Assembly: GCF_000189635.1 (NCBI RefSeq)
Contig: NW_002476425.1
Span: 248,001-312,000, forward strand
From: Tetrahymena thermophila SB210
Taxonomy: Eukaryota; Ciliophora; Oligohymenophorea; Hymenostomatida; Tetrahymenidae
DNA length: 64,000 bases
Direction of reading: 5' to 3'
The position numbers and the translations under genes were made by a program. Positions 1-13,500 of this stretch are shown here, piece by piece. The notes beneath the pieces are model-generated. The model saw only the letters and a list, made by a program, of their open reading frames with translations, was not told where the DNA came from and did not search any database. Every line of letters begins with the position of its first letter. Within the stretch, counting starts at the first letter, position 1.

Positions 1-913
1 TTATTTTTGAGCTAAGACTATTTATTTAATTTTTTATCTAATAAATTTACAAGTTATTTATTGTTTGGATTTATTGATAGATGTAGATTATTATATTAAA
101 AAGCAAATTATTTCAAAATTTAACAATTCATGCTTAGTTGATTTTTTTAATATAAAAACATTAAAACAAAGGCCTAGCAGATCCATAAGCTATTATTGTT
201 TAATTGCTTGATTGAAATATATTTTATTATGTAAAAATGTGAAATTTTAATTGTGCTTTTTTTTTGACATTAAATTGTTTTTCTATATTAAAATATTAGA
301 TTGACATTTATTTGGTTTAAAAATAAATGAAGTAGAGATTGAGAGTAAGTAACTCATTAGAATAGAAAGATACTGAGAAAATTTATTTAAATTTAAGAAT
401 AGGAATTGATTAGGTTGAGAATATTACTGAATTTTTGATGTTGGTGTTGGCATTATGTTAAAGAAGGAAAGATACTGCTTTTTGCTAATTAAATTGAGCT
501 GCTTTCATCAAAGGAGTTTCATTACCCTATTTAGAAATAAAATGCATTAAATCATTAAAATTTATTCTAATATTTCATTGTTCTTTGTTGTTTTTTCTTC
601 TCTTTATTTTTTATTCTAAAGTATTTCGTTTTTATTTTTTCAATGGCTTTATAAAATTTCCTTTTAGATTTTATACTAATAATGAAAGAGTTTGAAATGT
701 TTTTATCAGCTTATTGCTATTCTAATTTATAATGTTATCATCTTGTAAGTTTAAAAACTTTTATCTAATTTGTTAAATACTGAATGGTGGTGAGAAGGAA
801 ATTATAATATGCTAATTGTTTAGATTTATTGATTGATGGTTGGAAGAATAAGATCAGAAATTATTCTGGCAAACAACAAAGAAGAGGTAAAGATAGTTAA
901 ATAGAAATCATAC
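1..913. other. non-coding AT-rich stretch
   Basis: No reading frame with convincing amino-acid composition was found on either strand. The right end would be an intron, or the 3' side, of the ankyrin-repeat exon that begins at 914. Confidence 0.5.
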
Positions 914-1012
914 CAAAGTAACAGCATTTATATTTGCACCATTTTGAATAAGAACCTTTATTGTATCTACATTACCACTCATAGCTGCATAATGCAAAGG
1001 AGTTCTATCGTT
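914..1012 (-). CDS. single ankyrin-repeat exon of an otherwise unseen gene
   Basis: Read on the minus strand, these 99 nt encode exactly one 33-residue ankyrin repeat: NDRTPLHYAAMSG at the start and VLIQNGANIN near the end, matching the family consensus (TPLHxAA, helix-turn-helix, LLxxGAxxN). The exon is bounded by an acceptor (ACAAAACAG before the first Asn codon) and a donor (GTATGA after the last Leu codon), so it fits an internal exon. Ankyrin repeats are protein-binding modules. I could not find neighbouring repeat exons or a start or stop, so the parent gene may extend left of the window, have very long introns, or be a relic. If the donor is not used, a TGA follows one codon later. Confidence 0.6.
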
Positions 1013-4000
1013 CTGTTTTGTAATTATGAAAATTTTTAAAAAATGATCAAAAATAGTTGTAGAATGAAAGTAAAGATCAGAAAAGCAATGTGAAAGTCGA
1101 ATGAAAAATTACAATGTCTTTGATATCTACTTATGGCTTTTATTGGAAAAGACCCTAAACAATATTTGATCTACCAAATTGTGAGTTGATGTGCAATAGG
1201 GACAACTTCAAGTAGGGATTTACGTAATTGTTTATGTCATAATTAGGAAAGTTTTAATAAAGTTAGTTGATCAATTTAGCCACATTCTGCTCTGTGGTTT
1301 CAGCTTTGCTTAAATGTTCCCAGATGGTTTTATTAACGTTCTAAATTTTAAATAAAAAAGCTCATTTTAAATAAGCCTTTTAAAAGAATAAATCATATTT
1401 AAGTTTAATAATCTCTCTTTTCAGTAAAATAAGCAAATTATGCATGCATCTTTAAATGTGTTTATTTGCATACAAATCACTCACTGTTCGTTTTATCTTT
1501 ATCAAATATGTTTTAACGCAAAATAAAATTGCTTAGTAAATGAGAATAATTTGCCTAAAAAATGTTTTTTTTACTAATATTCTTGCTCTTTTAGCTCAAA
1601 AAAGGGCCCTCAAATAAATGCTACTAAATCCGCTTACCATTAGAGGGGGTAACCATTTTGAAAAAATGAAATTTTCTATTAAAAAATTACCTTTAATTGC
1701 TAAGGATCCATAATTTTTTAATGCCGCTTTTGCCTTATTATTTATTTGCTGCTTGTTATTTATTTCTTATATATAAAAAGCTTAAAAATAATGATTTTTC
1801 TCTGTTTCTTGTTTAATTGCTTATTAATTTTTTTCTTTGAAATTTAATTAATTATCTTTATTTTATTACTTTTTATTTTTGAAACAAGCTCATCTATTTA
1901 TCAATCAATTAATTAATCATGTAAATAAACAAAAAAACAAACAAACAATCAATAAATATATCTTACAAACGAATGAGTGAATGAATGAATCGATCTTTAT
2001 ATCTATTTATCTATCAATCTTATTTATTAATGATCAAATTATTGCGCATTAAAATATATTCATAGCCAGATAATAAACAATTAATATAATAGCAACCAAC
2101 TTTATTTCGATATTTAAAACATCAAAATCCCACTATAAATATGCGTCTATTCTCATAATTTAATTTAATATTGATTCAGTCAAAATACATTAATAAATAC
2201 TCAATTATTATCAGAACGATCGATTCAATTACTCAAAAATTCAGCCAAATTATTTTTTATTTATTTATTTGTTAGTTGGTTAGTTTGTTTGTATGTATGC
2301 TCACTCAAATATTATTTAGATTTAAGTCATTCAATAATTCATAAAACTTCAATCTAAATAAAAAAACTGATGTAATAAAATATAATAAATATTTATTTAC
2401 ATTTAAAATGTATGGTTGATTCATCAAATTAATTAGTCCATCATGTAAATTTACACACAAAAAATTATGCCAGTCATATAAACTAATTTGTAAAATTTTT
2501 TAAATTTTAGAAATTGCGTTTAAGAAAATACTTTAATTTTTACATGTTAAATAATAATCAGTAATAATCATATTTTTTTTATTATTGCAAACATTCTATT
2601 TTATATTTTTTTGGAAGATTTCACAATAAATTTAATTTATTTTACTCGCACCAGCTTTCTATTTTAAATAGATACCAACTTTAAACTAATTTTATTGACA
2701 TATACTCCTCAAATCTGATAGCTGAATTCTATACATTAAGACTTATAATATCTTAATTATATGTTCTAACATATAAATATGTAAAGCAAGAACAGCAATG
2801 AACTCCTATTAACTATTTTAACTAATTGTTAAGAATAAAATATTAATTTATCTCTTGTAATTTTACTAGTATCTTTCACCTTTTTTGTATTTTATTAAAC
2901 AAATTTTTATATTGAGGTTGATTCTAACAAAAATAAGTTAAAATAGTATTTGAAATCAATATATTTTGATTAATACCGAAAAGGAATTTTCAACTTTTTT
3001 ATATCAAAATACCAAAATACACAAAACAGATAAATAAACACATAAAAATAAAACATAACCAAGAAAGTTACTTCTAATAAACATTAATATCAATAAGAAT
3101 GACTCAAATATCAGATATAATTATTTTAATCACTGGAGATTTCTAATATAAAGAAGCGTTTTTATGAGAATTTTTATCTGCTTAAATTCAAAAAATCAAA
3201 ATAGAAACCGCATATTAACATTAACCTTAAAATAGAAAACCAAAAAGATAGACAAGTGGACTATTTTTATTATTATCTAACATATTTTTAAATATCTTTC
3301 AAATTTTATCTATTCTATTTATAGTTTCCTTTCACACTCTATATTTCAAAAATAGATCATTTTTATTAGTTTCTATGAAATATTTTAACTTTATCATGCT
3401 TTAATTTCTTAAAATTCAATCTAAAAATATAGAATATATTAAACCTAATTCAAAGAATACTGATTCTATTAATAATTTTGTCTAATCAATCTTAAAAAAT
3501 AGAGTGTTGATATTTTTTTTAAATATAATTAAATATAATTTTTAAAATCTAAATTCTAAAACACGTAAAAAGAGCATAAATAAAAAAATTAAAGTATTAT
3601 TCAAAGCACATAATAATAAGAAAATTTTGACTACCAGATTATGATTTATTTTAACTTGATGATAACTGGTGTATTAAATTATTTTTCTTTTACTATCAAG
3701 TATTTCAAGAATTCACTTAACTCTTAATTAAATTACAATTAAATTAATTATTTTTTGAAAATTAATTATGTAGTTGTTGAGGAAATGAATTTATCGAAAT
3801 ATTAAAGTTAGTTTGCTTCTGATATTTTAAATTCTAAGATTAGAAAAAAATTTTATTTGCCTTTCATTTCATTTGATTAAAATAGTTATTTCTTTTATTT
3901 AATATTTTAAATATTTAACAGTAGAATGTTAAAATGAGATTTAAATCTTTAACAAATAAATATATTTTGATTCAAAATTCTTTTAAATAACACTTTAATT

Positions 4001-5640
4001 TTTATCTCATTTATAAAATTATTAAGAAAAAGTAGAGATTGAGATATATTTTTATTTTTCAATAGTTATATTTACTAATTCAAAATGGAACTTTGAATTA
4101 AATTTTACCTTAGTTTTTTATTACAAATAAAGTTAAATACTAGAGATAGATTTTACAATCGGGGCTTTTAAGGCAAATAGGGTAAAATGAAGAAATATTT
4201 TGCCAATTTTTAACCAATCAAATATTTTTAAAATTTTACTAGCATATCAATAAGTAATGGGCAATTTTAATACCCCTAGTTTGTTTTATTAATAAGATTT
4301 TACAGAATTTTTTATTTATGAAGTATGATTAATTTTGTTTAAAATAATTTTCTTTTGTTAACTATTTGTAATAAATTTAATTTACTTTTTTCTTTCATAA
4401 TAACTTTTCTGTAATAATAACTATTAGGTGTTTGTTTTTTTTTGTAAGTTGAGAAGGTAACTATTTATTTTTTAATTAAATAACACTTTTTTTAGTAGTT
4501 AGATTTATAATCAAAAATGAATAAAATAATTAATTTTTAAAGCCCTTTTTATCTAAAATTTACTGAATTTTTGTAATTTGAAATCAATTAAGCAAAGATT
4601 AAATTTAGACATACTCATAAATATTTCAATTTTTCAGTTAAAAAATAGCTATAAATCAAATTAACTTTTGAATTTAGTGTATATTTTTGTCTGGTTGATT
4701 TTATCAAATAATAAAATAAAATTGAGTAAGTAAGAAAAATAAATTCATAATAAATTTTGATTTAGCGAAGTAATTAGTATGTGTAAAAAGGTTTTTATTC
4801 TTATGCAATTCTTTTAATTTTAATATAGTTAATTATATTGATTGAAATTTTTAATTGATTGTAAAACTGTCGATCCCAGTATTAATTTCTAAAAAAATTT
4901 ACAGTTTCTTTTGAATAATATTATTAAATTTGGTAGAATACATACATATTTTTTATAATTAAGAAGATAAATTTAGAAAAACTATTCAGAATTAATTTTG
5001 ATTTGCTTGTCATTTATTTATTTAATACTCTTAAAAATTTTAATGAGAGAGAAGCTAAATTTGTTAGATTTGATTGAAAAATTAAATAATATTATTCAAA
5101 TATATTTTGTTGGATTCGAATTAATTTTCATATATATTTTTAGGAATGCGCTTGTATCGATTAGCCTGAAAAAAGTTTGAATAGAAATCGATGTTTAAAA
5201 GAACTTGAAACAAAATTAAAGATTTTTTTTAATCAATAATAAATAAATTAAATATTGATTAGTAAGCATAATCAACCAAAATTCTTTGACTTATATACTG
5301 ACTGCGATTAAAATAAATATATAATCAAATATTAAAAATAAATAAGAAAATAGAAATTTAATTCTTAATACTATAAATTTTCATTAAATTAAGTTAACAT
5401 TTAAGCAAGCAAGCAAACAAATTAATCATATAAACTTAAACTTCAAGCAAATATTAAAGTCAAAAAAAGTTAGAATTCGAAAACTAAACTCACTAGAAAC
5501 AAAAAAATATCAAAAAATCTACTATTAAAATTCCAAGAACATATAAATCTTATATCTTTTCCTATAATTTTACCTTTTAAAGCACTAGTCCTAGCTAAAA
5601 ATTTTGTAAATTTAAAGTCTGAAGCATAATTTGATTAGAA
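1013..5640. other. long gene-poor stretch
   Basis: About 4.6 kb of very AT-rich sequence with simple runs (for example GAAT/AAAC-type short repeats near 1920-1995) and only short random-looking frames. The 60-residue standard-code frame at 4998-5180 has low-complexity composition and no homologous look. Part of it may be intron or promoter for the flanking genes. Confidence 0.45.
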
Positions 5641-7549
5641 ATGAAACATTAATAATTTGACGTAGAGACCCCAGCTATTCATGAACAAGAAGATCATCAT
5701 GTAGGAATTACAAATGGAAGTCACGATAGTCCTATATTGCACTTCTAAAATAGAAATGAATCAATTAATTCCTAATCAACTAGGGATTCGATTAACGAAA
5801 ATTTAGCTAAACAATAATTAATTGTTGAAAATAGAAGGGTTTATTGGGCAATCAAAATGATAGTTATTGGATTGATGATGAGCGCTGTGTGGCTTGGAAA
5901 AAATTATGCTACAGTAAAATAAACAAACACATTTTTTTAAAAATAGTTGAAGTTTTGGCAGATTTATTATTAAATTAAAAGAAAAAAATGCCTTATAATA
6001 TTATATACTTATTTATTATTGATAAAAAATTCTTTTCAAAAAACTAAACTTTTGAGTTTGGTTTAAATTTTTTGACTTTGAGATAAAAACATTCATAACA
6101 TAGAATAGAAAAAGCTAAATTCATAATAAATCGCAACTTTCCTTCTTAGCTTTAGTTACAATATTTACTCATGTGTTATTATTATATAATAGCCCTCTAT
6201 AGAAGTTCCAAAGTTATCTGATCCAATCCACGATGCCACTTCTTATTTAAACAATTTGGTTAATAAACATAAAGAAATTGCAATGTTCTTCTAAATTTCT
6301 GCCTCAATCATTATGGATTTTAGTTTCTTCGCTCTATGCTTTTACTGGTAATACTAATTACTATTATATATTTTTTTGATTTGAAGTAGATATAAATGAA
6401 ATAAGCTAAATGAGTAGTTTGTATAGATTGAAGATACTTTAATTATCAAAATAATTTCCAAATTTAATTTGTGCGCATTTGCTTATGATGATGATATCCA
6501 ACTCTTTATTTTAAAAATTTGGTTTTAATGTGCTTAAATAATTCATAACGAGATAATTTTGTTTGCCAATTTAAAAATGAAATCAAATGCTTACTATTAA
6601 TAGAAAATTAGCTTTGATATTGCATTCAAGTAAATAACTACTCAAATGATAAAAAAAATATATATATCTCAATAAAGAAGTGTAAAAAATAAGTATAAGC
6701 TAGATAAGTATCTTATTAATTAAATTATTTGTAATTTGATAAAGAAACAATAAAGATAATTGTGAGCTAAAAAATAAGCATTCAAAAACTAATTTTCATA
6801 CAATCTTTTGTTACATTTAATGCTTATATTTCTTATTTGTAAATATAGGGTTATAAAAATTAATTCTGTTAGAGCAATATTTGCCATGGCTTGTTTTTAC
6901 ATATTCAGAGGACTCAATTAGGCTTTGATTATATTCCCCTTCCCTGAAGGATATTATTGGGAATATCCCAATTTCCCTTCCTATGTAACTCCCTATGGAA
7001 AAACTTCTGATTTCTTCTACTCAGGTATCAGTTTTAAATATTTATATTCATTTCAAATTACTCATTTTATATTTACTCAAATTTAGGTCATGTTGGCTTC
7101 TTAAATATTGTCGCACTTGAATGGTATAAACAAAAAAATTATTTCATGTTCTACCTCACTTGCGCCTTTAATGTTTATGTTGCATTTGTCATGGTAGTAT
7201 TCAGAATTCATTACGTAGTTGGTAAATTAAATATTATTCTATTTCACACAGCATTTATTGTTAATAGGCATCAATCATATACATTATACAATAACTAGCT
7301 AATTAATTATCCAGAAATTAGAAAAATCATTTAAAATAGATAAATTAATTATTTGTTTTTATAATAAATAACATAGATATTACTACTGGATTGGTTGTTT
7401 CTCACTACATCTTCATGCTTGTCTGCAAATATAATGATAAAATAGATTATTTATTTTAAAAAGTATTCCATTGTACTGAAAGATGCTTCAGTTCTAATTC
7501 TAAAAATGATAAAAGTTGTGATGAAGAGCTTTAAATCAACCACCATTGA
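5641..7549 (+). CDS. sphingomyelin-synthase-like (PAP2_C) membrane enzyme
   Basis: Five exons, 5641-5913, 6193-6347, 6849-7024, 7087-7221 and 7377-7549, join in frame to a 303-residue protein ending in TGA. The first 70 residues are hydrophilic (many His and Gln), followed by several hydrophobic segments (for example around WAIKMIVIGLMMSAVW and IIMDFSFFALCFYW). Towards the C-terminus are the two signature blocks of the sphingomyelin synthase family: SGHVGF (His203) and HYVVD (His243, Asp247); the codon for Asp247 is rebuilt exactly across the fourth intron. In the family this His-His-Asp triad transfers a phospho-head-group from a glycerophospholipid to ceramide in Golgi or plasma membrane. 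Which head group is moved here (phosphocholine, phosphoethanolamine, aminoethylphosphonate) cannot be read from the sequence. The start is the first ATG of the open frame. Neighbours are unrelated. Confidence 0.82.
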
Positions 7550-8697
7550 TTGAATTAATTAATTCATAATTTAACAAAATATATTAAAGAATTAAATAAT
7601 AAATTCCTCAAGAGTAGTAAAAAAAAAAACATTTCTCGGTAGAAAAAATAAATATAATAATTTATCTATCAATCTATTTCAATGAAAAATATACAATTAA
7701 GTAAATTAACAAATATGTTTCTTTCTTCATCTATGTTGGTTGCCTATTTGTTTGTTTGTTTACAGTATAAATATATAATTTATTAATTCTTGAATATTTA
7801 TAAAATTTTATTTAATATCTAATTATAACAAATAAATTGTTTTTAATAAATAATCTTTTTAGTAAGTTTAACTAGCTCAATATTATCATTAAACTATCTC
7901 TTTTTTGGACGGTTTCAATATGTCGGGCAAAAACTTTGGTCCCCTCAATCATAATAATGTATTCATTTTACATTCAATTCTATTTCAAAATAATAGCCAT
8001 TAAATTATCTTTTAATTAAGTTAAAGTTAATTATTTTTTCAATATTTTGGGCTTATGGAATAAAAAACCAAGCAAAATATAAAAATAAATATAACAGTAT
8101 TAAGACTTAATTACTATTATACTGATATTAAAAAACAGAACTATTTAAAAATCCAAAAAAACACATAAAATAAATTCATAAATTTGTTAAATTAGTTTTT
8201 AAATGTTTATTTAATTTGTTAAATAAAATTTTATTTATATTTTTTAAAATTGACTAAAGAATAGAACAATCAAGAAATTTTTATTTTAAAATAGAATGAT
8301 TTTTTGAAACTTTAATTAAAAAAAATATTTAAATTAGTTTTCTTTTTTTGAATAATTTAATATAGAATGAATGCTTTTAGAGAGTAGAGTAAATAAGTAA
8401 GTAATATTATAGTTTTTAAGATTATCAATAAATTATATTGATAACTTTATTATTTTATTGTAGATTTAGTTAAATTAAAAATTTAATTAGTTCTAATATA
8501 ATTTTAGAAGTTGTATATTTAAATTTTCAGATTATTCTAGAATCATATTATTTATTTGTATATGCAGCAATATACAAACAAATATTTATTCATTTGCTTT
8601 TCTATTTTAGATTTGAAAGAAAGTATTTTTGTATTGCTTTTTTTTTTAAGTTTTTGGAAAATTATTTTATGATTTTAACGATTTATTTGTTTTTTCT
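7550..8697. other. intergenic, between convergent genes
   Basis: AT-rich DNA holding the 3' ends of the flanking genes. Nothing else is recognisable. The standard-code frame 8594-8848 on the plus strand is the shadow of the minus-strand gene beginning at 8698. Confidence 0.6.
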
Positions 8698-9690
8698 TCA
8701 CTTTATATTTTTGTTGCTGCGAAATTTAGGCATTTTGGATTTTAAATATTCTTCTAATTTATCCATTTTATCCTTTACTGTTTCTCCATCTTCAAATCTA
8801 AAATCTTCTTTTTACATAACTTCTCTTTTTCCCTCTAGCATATTTTAAACAGCTTCATGATATAACTTAACATATCCTAGAAGAATTTCATTAATTTTAG
8901 AATGATAGTACTAATATAATAGAATCAACTCTTTAGGATCTAAATACTTTTTTAGTTAGTTTTTGTCCTTCAACTTAAGCATTTGTTAGTCTACAAAATC
9001 TTAAAAAGATTTTTCTGAAAGAGCAAATAAGTTACTTTAATAAGATTTTAAATCCTCAGTAAAATGCTTTATTTCGTCAGTTGTCCCTTCTATTTTACGA
9101 TTTAGAACTCTTCTTTTAACGATTTCTTAATATTCCTGCATTAGTTTGTTATTCTTACGCAAAATAATATTCTGATGATATTAACTTGCCAAACTATCAA
9201 TGTATCCTAAATTATATTTTTTTATAATTTAACTGTGGTGGAATTTTAGATCTTTTGCTTAATTGTAAGCAGAAATATAAGCCTAAAATCTGCTTTTATT
9301 ATTCATAACAACTTCTTTTTCAGCCAATTCTTGCACTATTCTAAAATACCTATGCATTTATTTACCTAAGAATCTATCTATCTTTTTATGTATTTATAAA
9401 ATAAACTTTTGAAAGTTATTTATTTAGTTGCTATTAGATATATATAGAGCTGATGAATTCTTTTAATTATAATTTTTTATTACTTTCTCTTAGCAAACAG
9501 AAAATGATGTAATCAATAATTTCTTTATAAAATTAGCATAAAAAATATTTTGAATTAATATTAGTAATCTTACATAATAATTTTAAGTAATTTACTATTG
9601 AAATATATCTGGAGAATTAAGTATAAGTTTAATAGAAATATGTTTTAAGGCATTTTAATAAATACTCTGCAATAATTTGTCAATATCTTC
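8698..9690 (-). CDS. unknown helical, lysine/glutamine-rich protein (5' end unsettled)
   Basis: An open frame of 331 codons (TAA/TAG = Gln) ends in TGA at 8698-8700. The only in-frame ATG of the N-terminal half is at 9357, giving 219 residues (MHRYFRIVQELAEKE...). The frame stays protein-like for another 110 codons upstream of it, so the real start is probably further up. One TGA (9691-9693) interrupts the frame that otherwise runs on to an ATG at 9954; a GT-AG intron at 9667-9768 would remove it without changing frame. The sequence predicts long helices with charged and Gln residues (RKNNKLMQEYQEIVKRRV, MDKLEEYLKSKMPK) and no membrane segment or known motif in the C-terminal 220 residues. 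I do not recognise the family. It converges with the sphingomyelin-synthase-like gene. Confidence 0.55.
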
Positions 9691-10549
9691 TCAAAACTTT
9701 GTAATATTTTCTAAATTAATTTAAAAAATTTTTAATTTCTTTAGAACTATATTTCTTATCGAATTTACAATTTAAATGTAAGATAACTTTATTTAAGTCA
9801 ATTAAATTGCTTGTGTATTAAAAAGGAATAAAATTTATTTTTAGATTGGAGATTTAGGTTTGTATAAATGTTTAAAAGAATATTGTAATTAACTCGCAAT
9901 CTTAAAAATAAATATGTAAATTTGTAAGTAAAGAAAAAATAAATAAATTTGCATGTTAAAAATATTTATTTATTTATCTTTTTTCAAATTTTTTTTGTTT
10001 ATTTAATTAAAAATATTAAATTTACATTTAATTGAAAATTAATTTGATAATTTTGATCTTAGTTAAAAACACTTAGTTCTATGAGCATAAAATTTTTTCT
10101 AACAATCTCAATTTAAATTAGTGCTTGTAACTAAATTATTTATTATAAGTGTTTTAGTAACTGTGTAATAGTTAATTACTTTTGCGTAGAAATAAAGAAA
10201 TGGTATTCAATGTAGAATAATTTAATAGTAAATATCAGTTTGGATTATAATACAAATAGCATAAGAGGGTATCTTTTTAGAATAAATATCGAAATGTAAA
10301 TTAATGAAAATCAATTTTTATTATGTTAAGATACATACTTATACTAATTAAAGTAAGCATAATCATTAAATTTGTTCAAAAAAAATATAATTAATCAAAA
10401 TTTAAAGATTAAACAAATAATTGGAAAATATCAAATTTGATCTTTTTAAACTCTCCAAATAAACAAAATATACCATTTTTCTTTTACTATTTTTAAAAAC
10501 TCAAATAAGTAATATAGCTTTTTAGCTGTTAGAATATTAGTCAAAAGCT
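9691..10549. other. probable 5' region of two divergent genes
   Basis: Holds the likely first exon or leader of the minus-strand gene (candidate ATG at 9954, T-rich acceptor-like run near 9910-9950) and the upstream region of the calcium-channel gene. No promoter motif is recognisable. Confidence 0.4.
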
Positions 10550-13500
10550 ATGAAATAGTCAACAGAAAATAATTAAAATGATGAACATGGTTAACAAAGT
10601 AAATAAATTAATTTCATATTAGTATAGATTAGAAATGATGTTAAAATTACAAAAAATATAGAGTCTAGTAAATGGATTTAAAAGTTGAAGACAATATTTG
10701 AAAATGAGCTTCCATCTAGCTCTAAAAAGAAATAAAAAATTAAGGATAAAAAAGTGATATTATAGACATAAGATTCTTAGACTGATGATTACGAGGAGAA
10801 TTCAGACGATGTTAATTCATAGGACATGTCATTTTTGTAAAATAAAAAAGACAAAAAAAAGGTAATAAGCAGCATAAACTTAATCATATTTTAGGACTAA
10901 GATAATATTTAAACGCAAAAATAATAAATATTTTATGAAATCGAATGATAAAAGTTAAAATTATATTTCATAAAATAAATTTAATAGGAATAGCTTAAAT
11001 TTTTATATGAGCAGATTGCAGCTGAGATGAATTAAAAAGATGATGGAAATAATCACGATGAAGAGGATTTGTGGGATTGGATGAGAAATTAGAATAAATA
11101 TGAAGAAAAGGATAGTGATGAATAATTAATTCATTCCTTTTAAGAATAAGAAGCAGAATTCTTAGCTCTAAAAGAAAAAGAAGAATAAAATAAATTTTTA
11201 GATATAGTAGAAATGAATGAGTACTAAAAAATACAAAAATTCAATGCAGACACTCTTCCCAGAAAAATTTTTAAGCAAATATGGTCAATAAAAAAGTAAG
11301 TTACGATTGTATCATTAAATTAATAGAAAAAATAAATAAGTTTGTTTCTTTTGGCTAAAAATTAGAAAATCAATAAAATATCTCACAAGCAATAAAAATG
11401 GAGTTTATTTATTTGCTTTTCATATTTCTAAAAATAGATTTAAATGAATAAAAAACTCTATATCAATCAATATCTTTATTGAAAATAATTGATTTTCAAT
11501 AACATTACAATCTTAATTTTACTTTATGAAATAGATAGTTTCACTTAAAATCTATCTCAAAAATATTATTTGTTCTAATTGAATTAGCCCCACCTTACGT
11601 TAGTCACAAATTACTTTGCAAATTAATAATTTTAGTGGGATTTGATTGATGTCTAACTTAGATCATAAAAAATAAAGGTTTAAAATGTCTTAGAAAAAAT
11701 TTAATTTTAAAAATATTTTTGTTTTTTTTGAAAATAAACTCATAAATGGCTTAAAATGAAAGTATTCAAAATAAAATTAAGATAAAACGCATCTATTCTG
11801 CTTAAACTCACACAAAAATAAGCTATGATTTTAGATATTATTTACATTTTTGCTAATTAAACACTTAAACTTATTTTTAGTATTTTACAATTAAAATATT
11901 AAAGTTAATGGTTTTTATTAAAAATAATTAGTGCGATTTCATAAATTTGCAATATTATCATAAACAGCAAACCCTTCGAATATGCTACACTATGTGTTAT
12001 TTTATTTAATTGCGTAATATTAGCTATGGATGATCCTACAACTAATGCTGATGATTAATAGAGATTATAAATTGATTTAATCCTACTTATTTTGTACACT
12101 GTTGAAATGGGCTTTAAGATTTTAGCTTTAGGTTTTATTTTTAATAAAGGTTCCTATATGAGGGACATGTGGAATATTTTAGATATAACTATTATTATAA
12201 CTGGTTATTTACCATATGTTGTTAATACTAGTTAAGTTAATTTATCTGCAGTAAGGTCTTTGAGAGTTCTAAGGCCCTTAAGAACAATTTCAAGAATTAA
12301 AGCTTTAAAATAAATTCTTAACACTCTCTTCAGCTCTTTTTCTCTGCTTAAAGATGCCATCATTATTATAATTTTTTTCTACCTTGTTTTTGCTATTGCT
12401 GGGTAGCAACTCTTCACAGGCTGCTTAAAAAAGAGATGTTTTGATTCTAGTAATGGCATTCAATTTGGAGACAATGATCAGAATGTTTTTCTTTGCATCG
12501 AAGATATTGATTGTTATTAATATGCAGAAAGCAATTCCAAAATTCACTATATATGTGGAAAAGGAATGGTAAGTCCTTTCTGGGATACTGAAAATTTTGA
12601 TACTTTCGGATGGGCCTTGTTAAATGTTTATGTTGTAGTCTCTCAAGAAGGTTGGTCAACCATTTAGGCATAGGTTTAGTAAACTTTTGGAGTAAATAAT
12701 TTTGATTACAAAAAGAAATTTGTTTTTATATATTTATTTTTTAAAAAAGTATCCTTCATTCATATATTTTATGATATGCGTTTTAGTCGGGAATATGTTT
12801 TTAGAAAATCTTTTGATGGCTATTATTTAAATTAAATACGAAGAAAGTGAGCGTTTGCTCAAAAAAAGATAAAAAGCTATCGAAGATGTTCAATCTTTCA
12901 ATTTAGCAGATTTCATACGATGGGGAATTTACAAATCAAATAAGTAGGTTTACAAAGAATTAGAGGAAAAAAAAATAAAAAAAGTGTCCACTTTAAGCGA
13001 AATTATAAGCTTTTTTAAGCAAGGAGCTCAAATTAAAAAGTTATTCACAATTACAAAGTCAAAATCTAACAGTGGAAGTCCAAACAATAAAGATAAATAG
13101 ATAGAAGAGAATATACATAACTTCAAGTCAATTGAAGAATTAGAAAATTAATCAGCTGATAAAAATTAAGCTGAAAAACTTGGAAAGGAATAGAAAGTAC
13201 AGCAGTAACCAGCTAATCTTGGTACTCAATTTGAATAGAGTAAACCTCTTATTGAATAAGAGTTATAAGAAATTCATGATTAAAATCTAAATACTTTTAA
13301 ATCACAAGAAACTAATCTTAATTTGCTTTTAAAAATACCTATGATAGGTTTAAAAGAATCTTAATTATCTGTATTTAATAATTATAATTCTAACTTTTCC
13401 CCTACTTACAGTGTTGCACATTTTTCTCATAATATTAAGCAGAACTAAGAGTTAGCTAATTTTACATATGAAGATCAAAATCTCAACTTAAATAAGCTCT

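Noticed and set aside
4860..4890. GTCGATCCC motif as a possible tRNA T-arm
   Set aside because: No acceptor, D or anticodon stems can be paired around it; no tRNA was found anywhere in the window.
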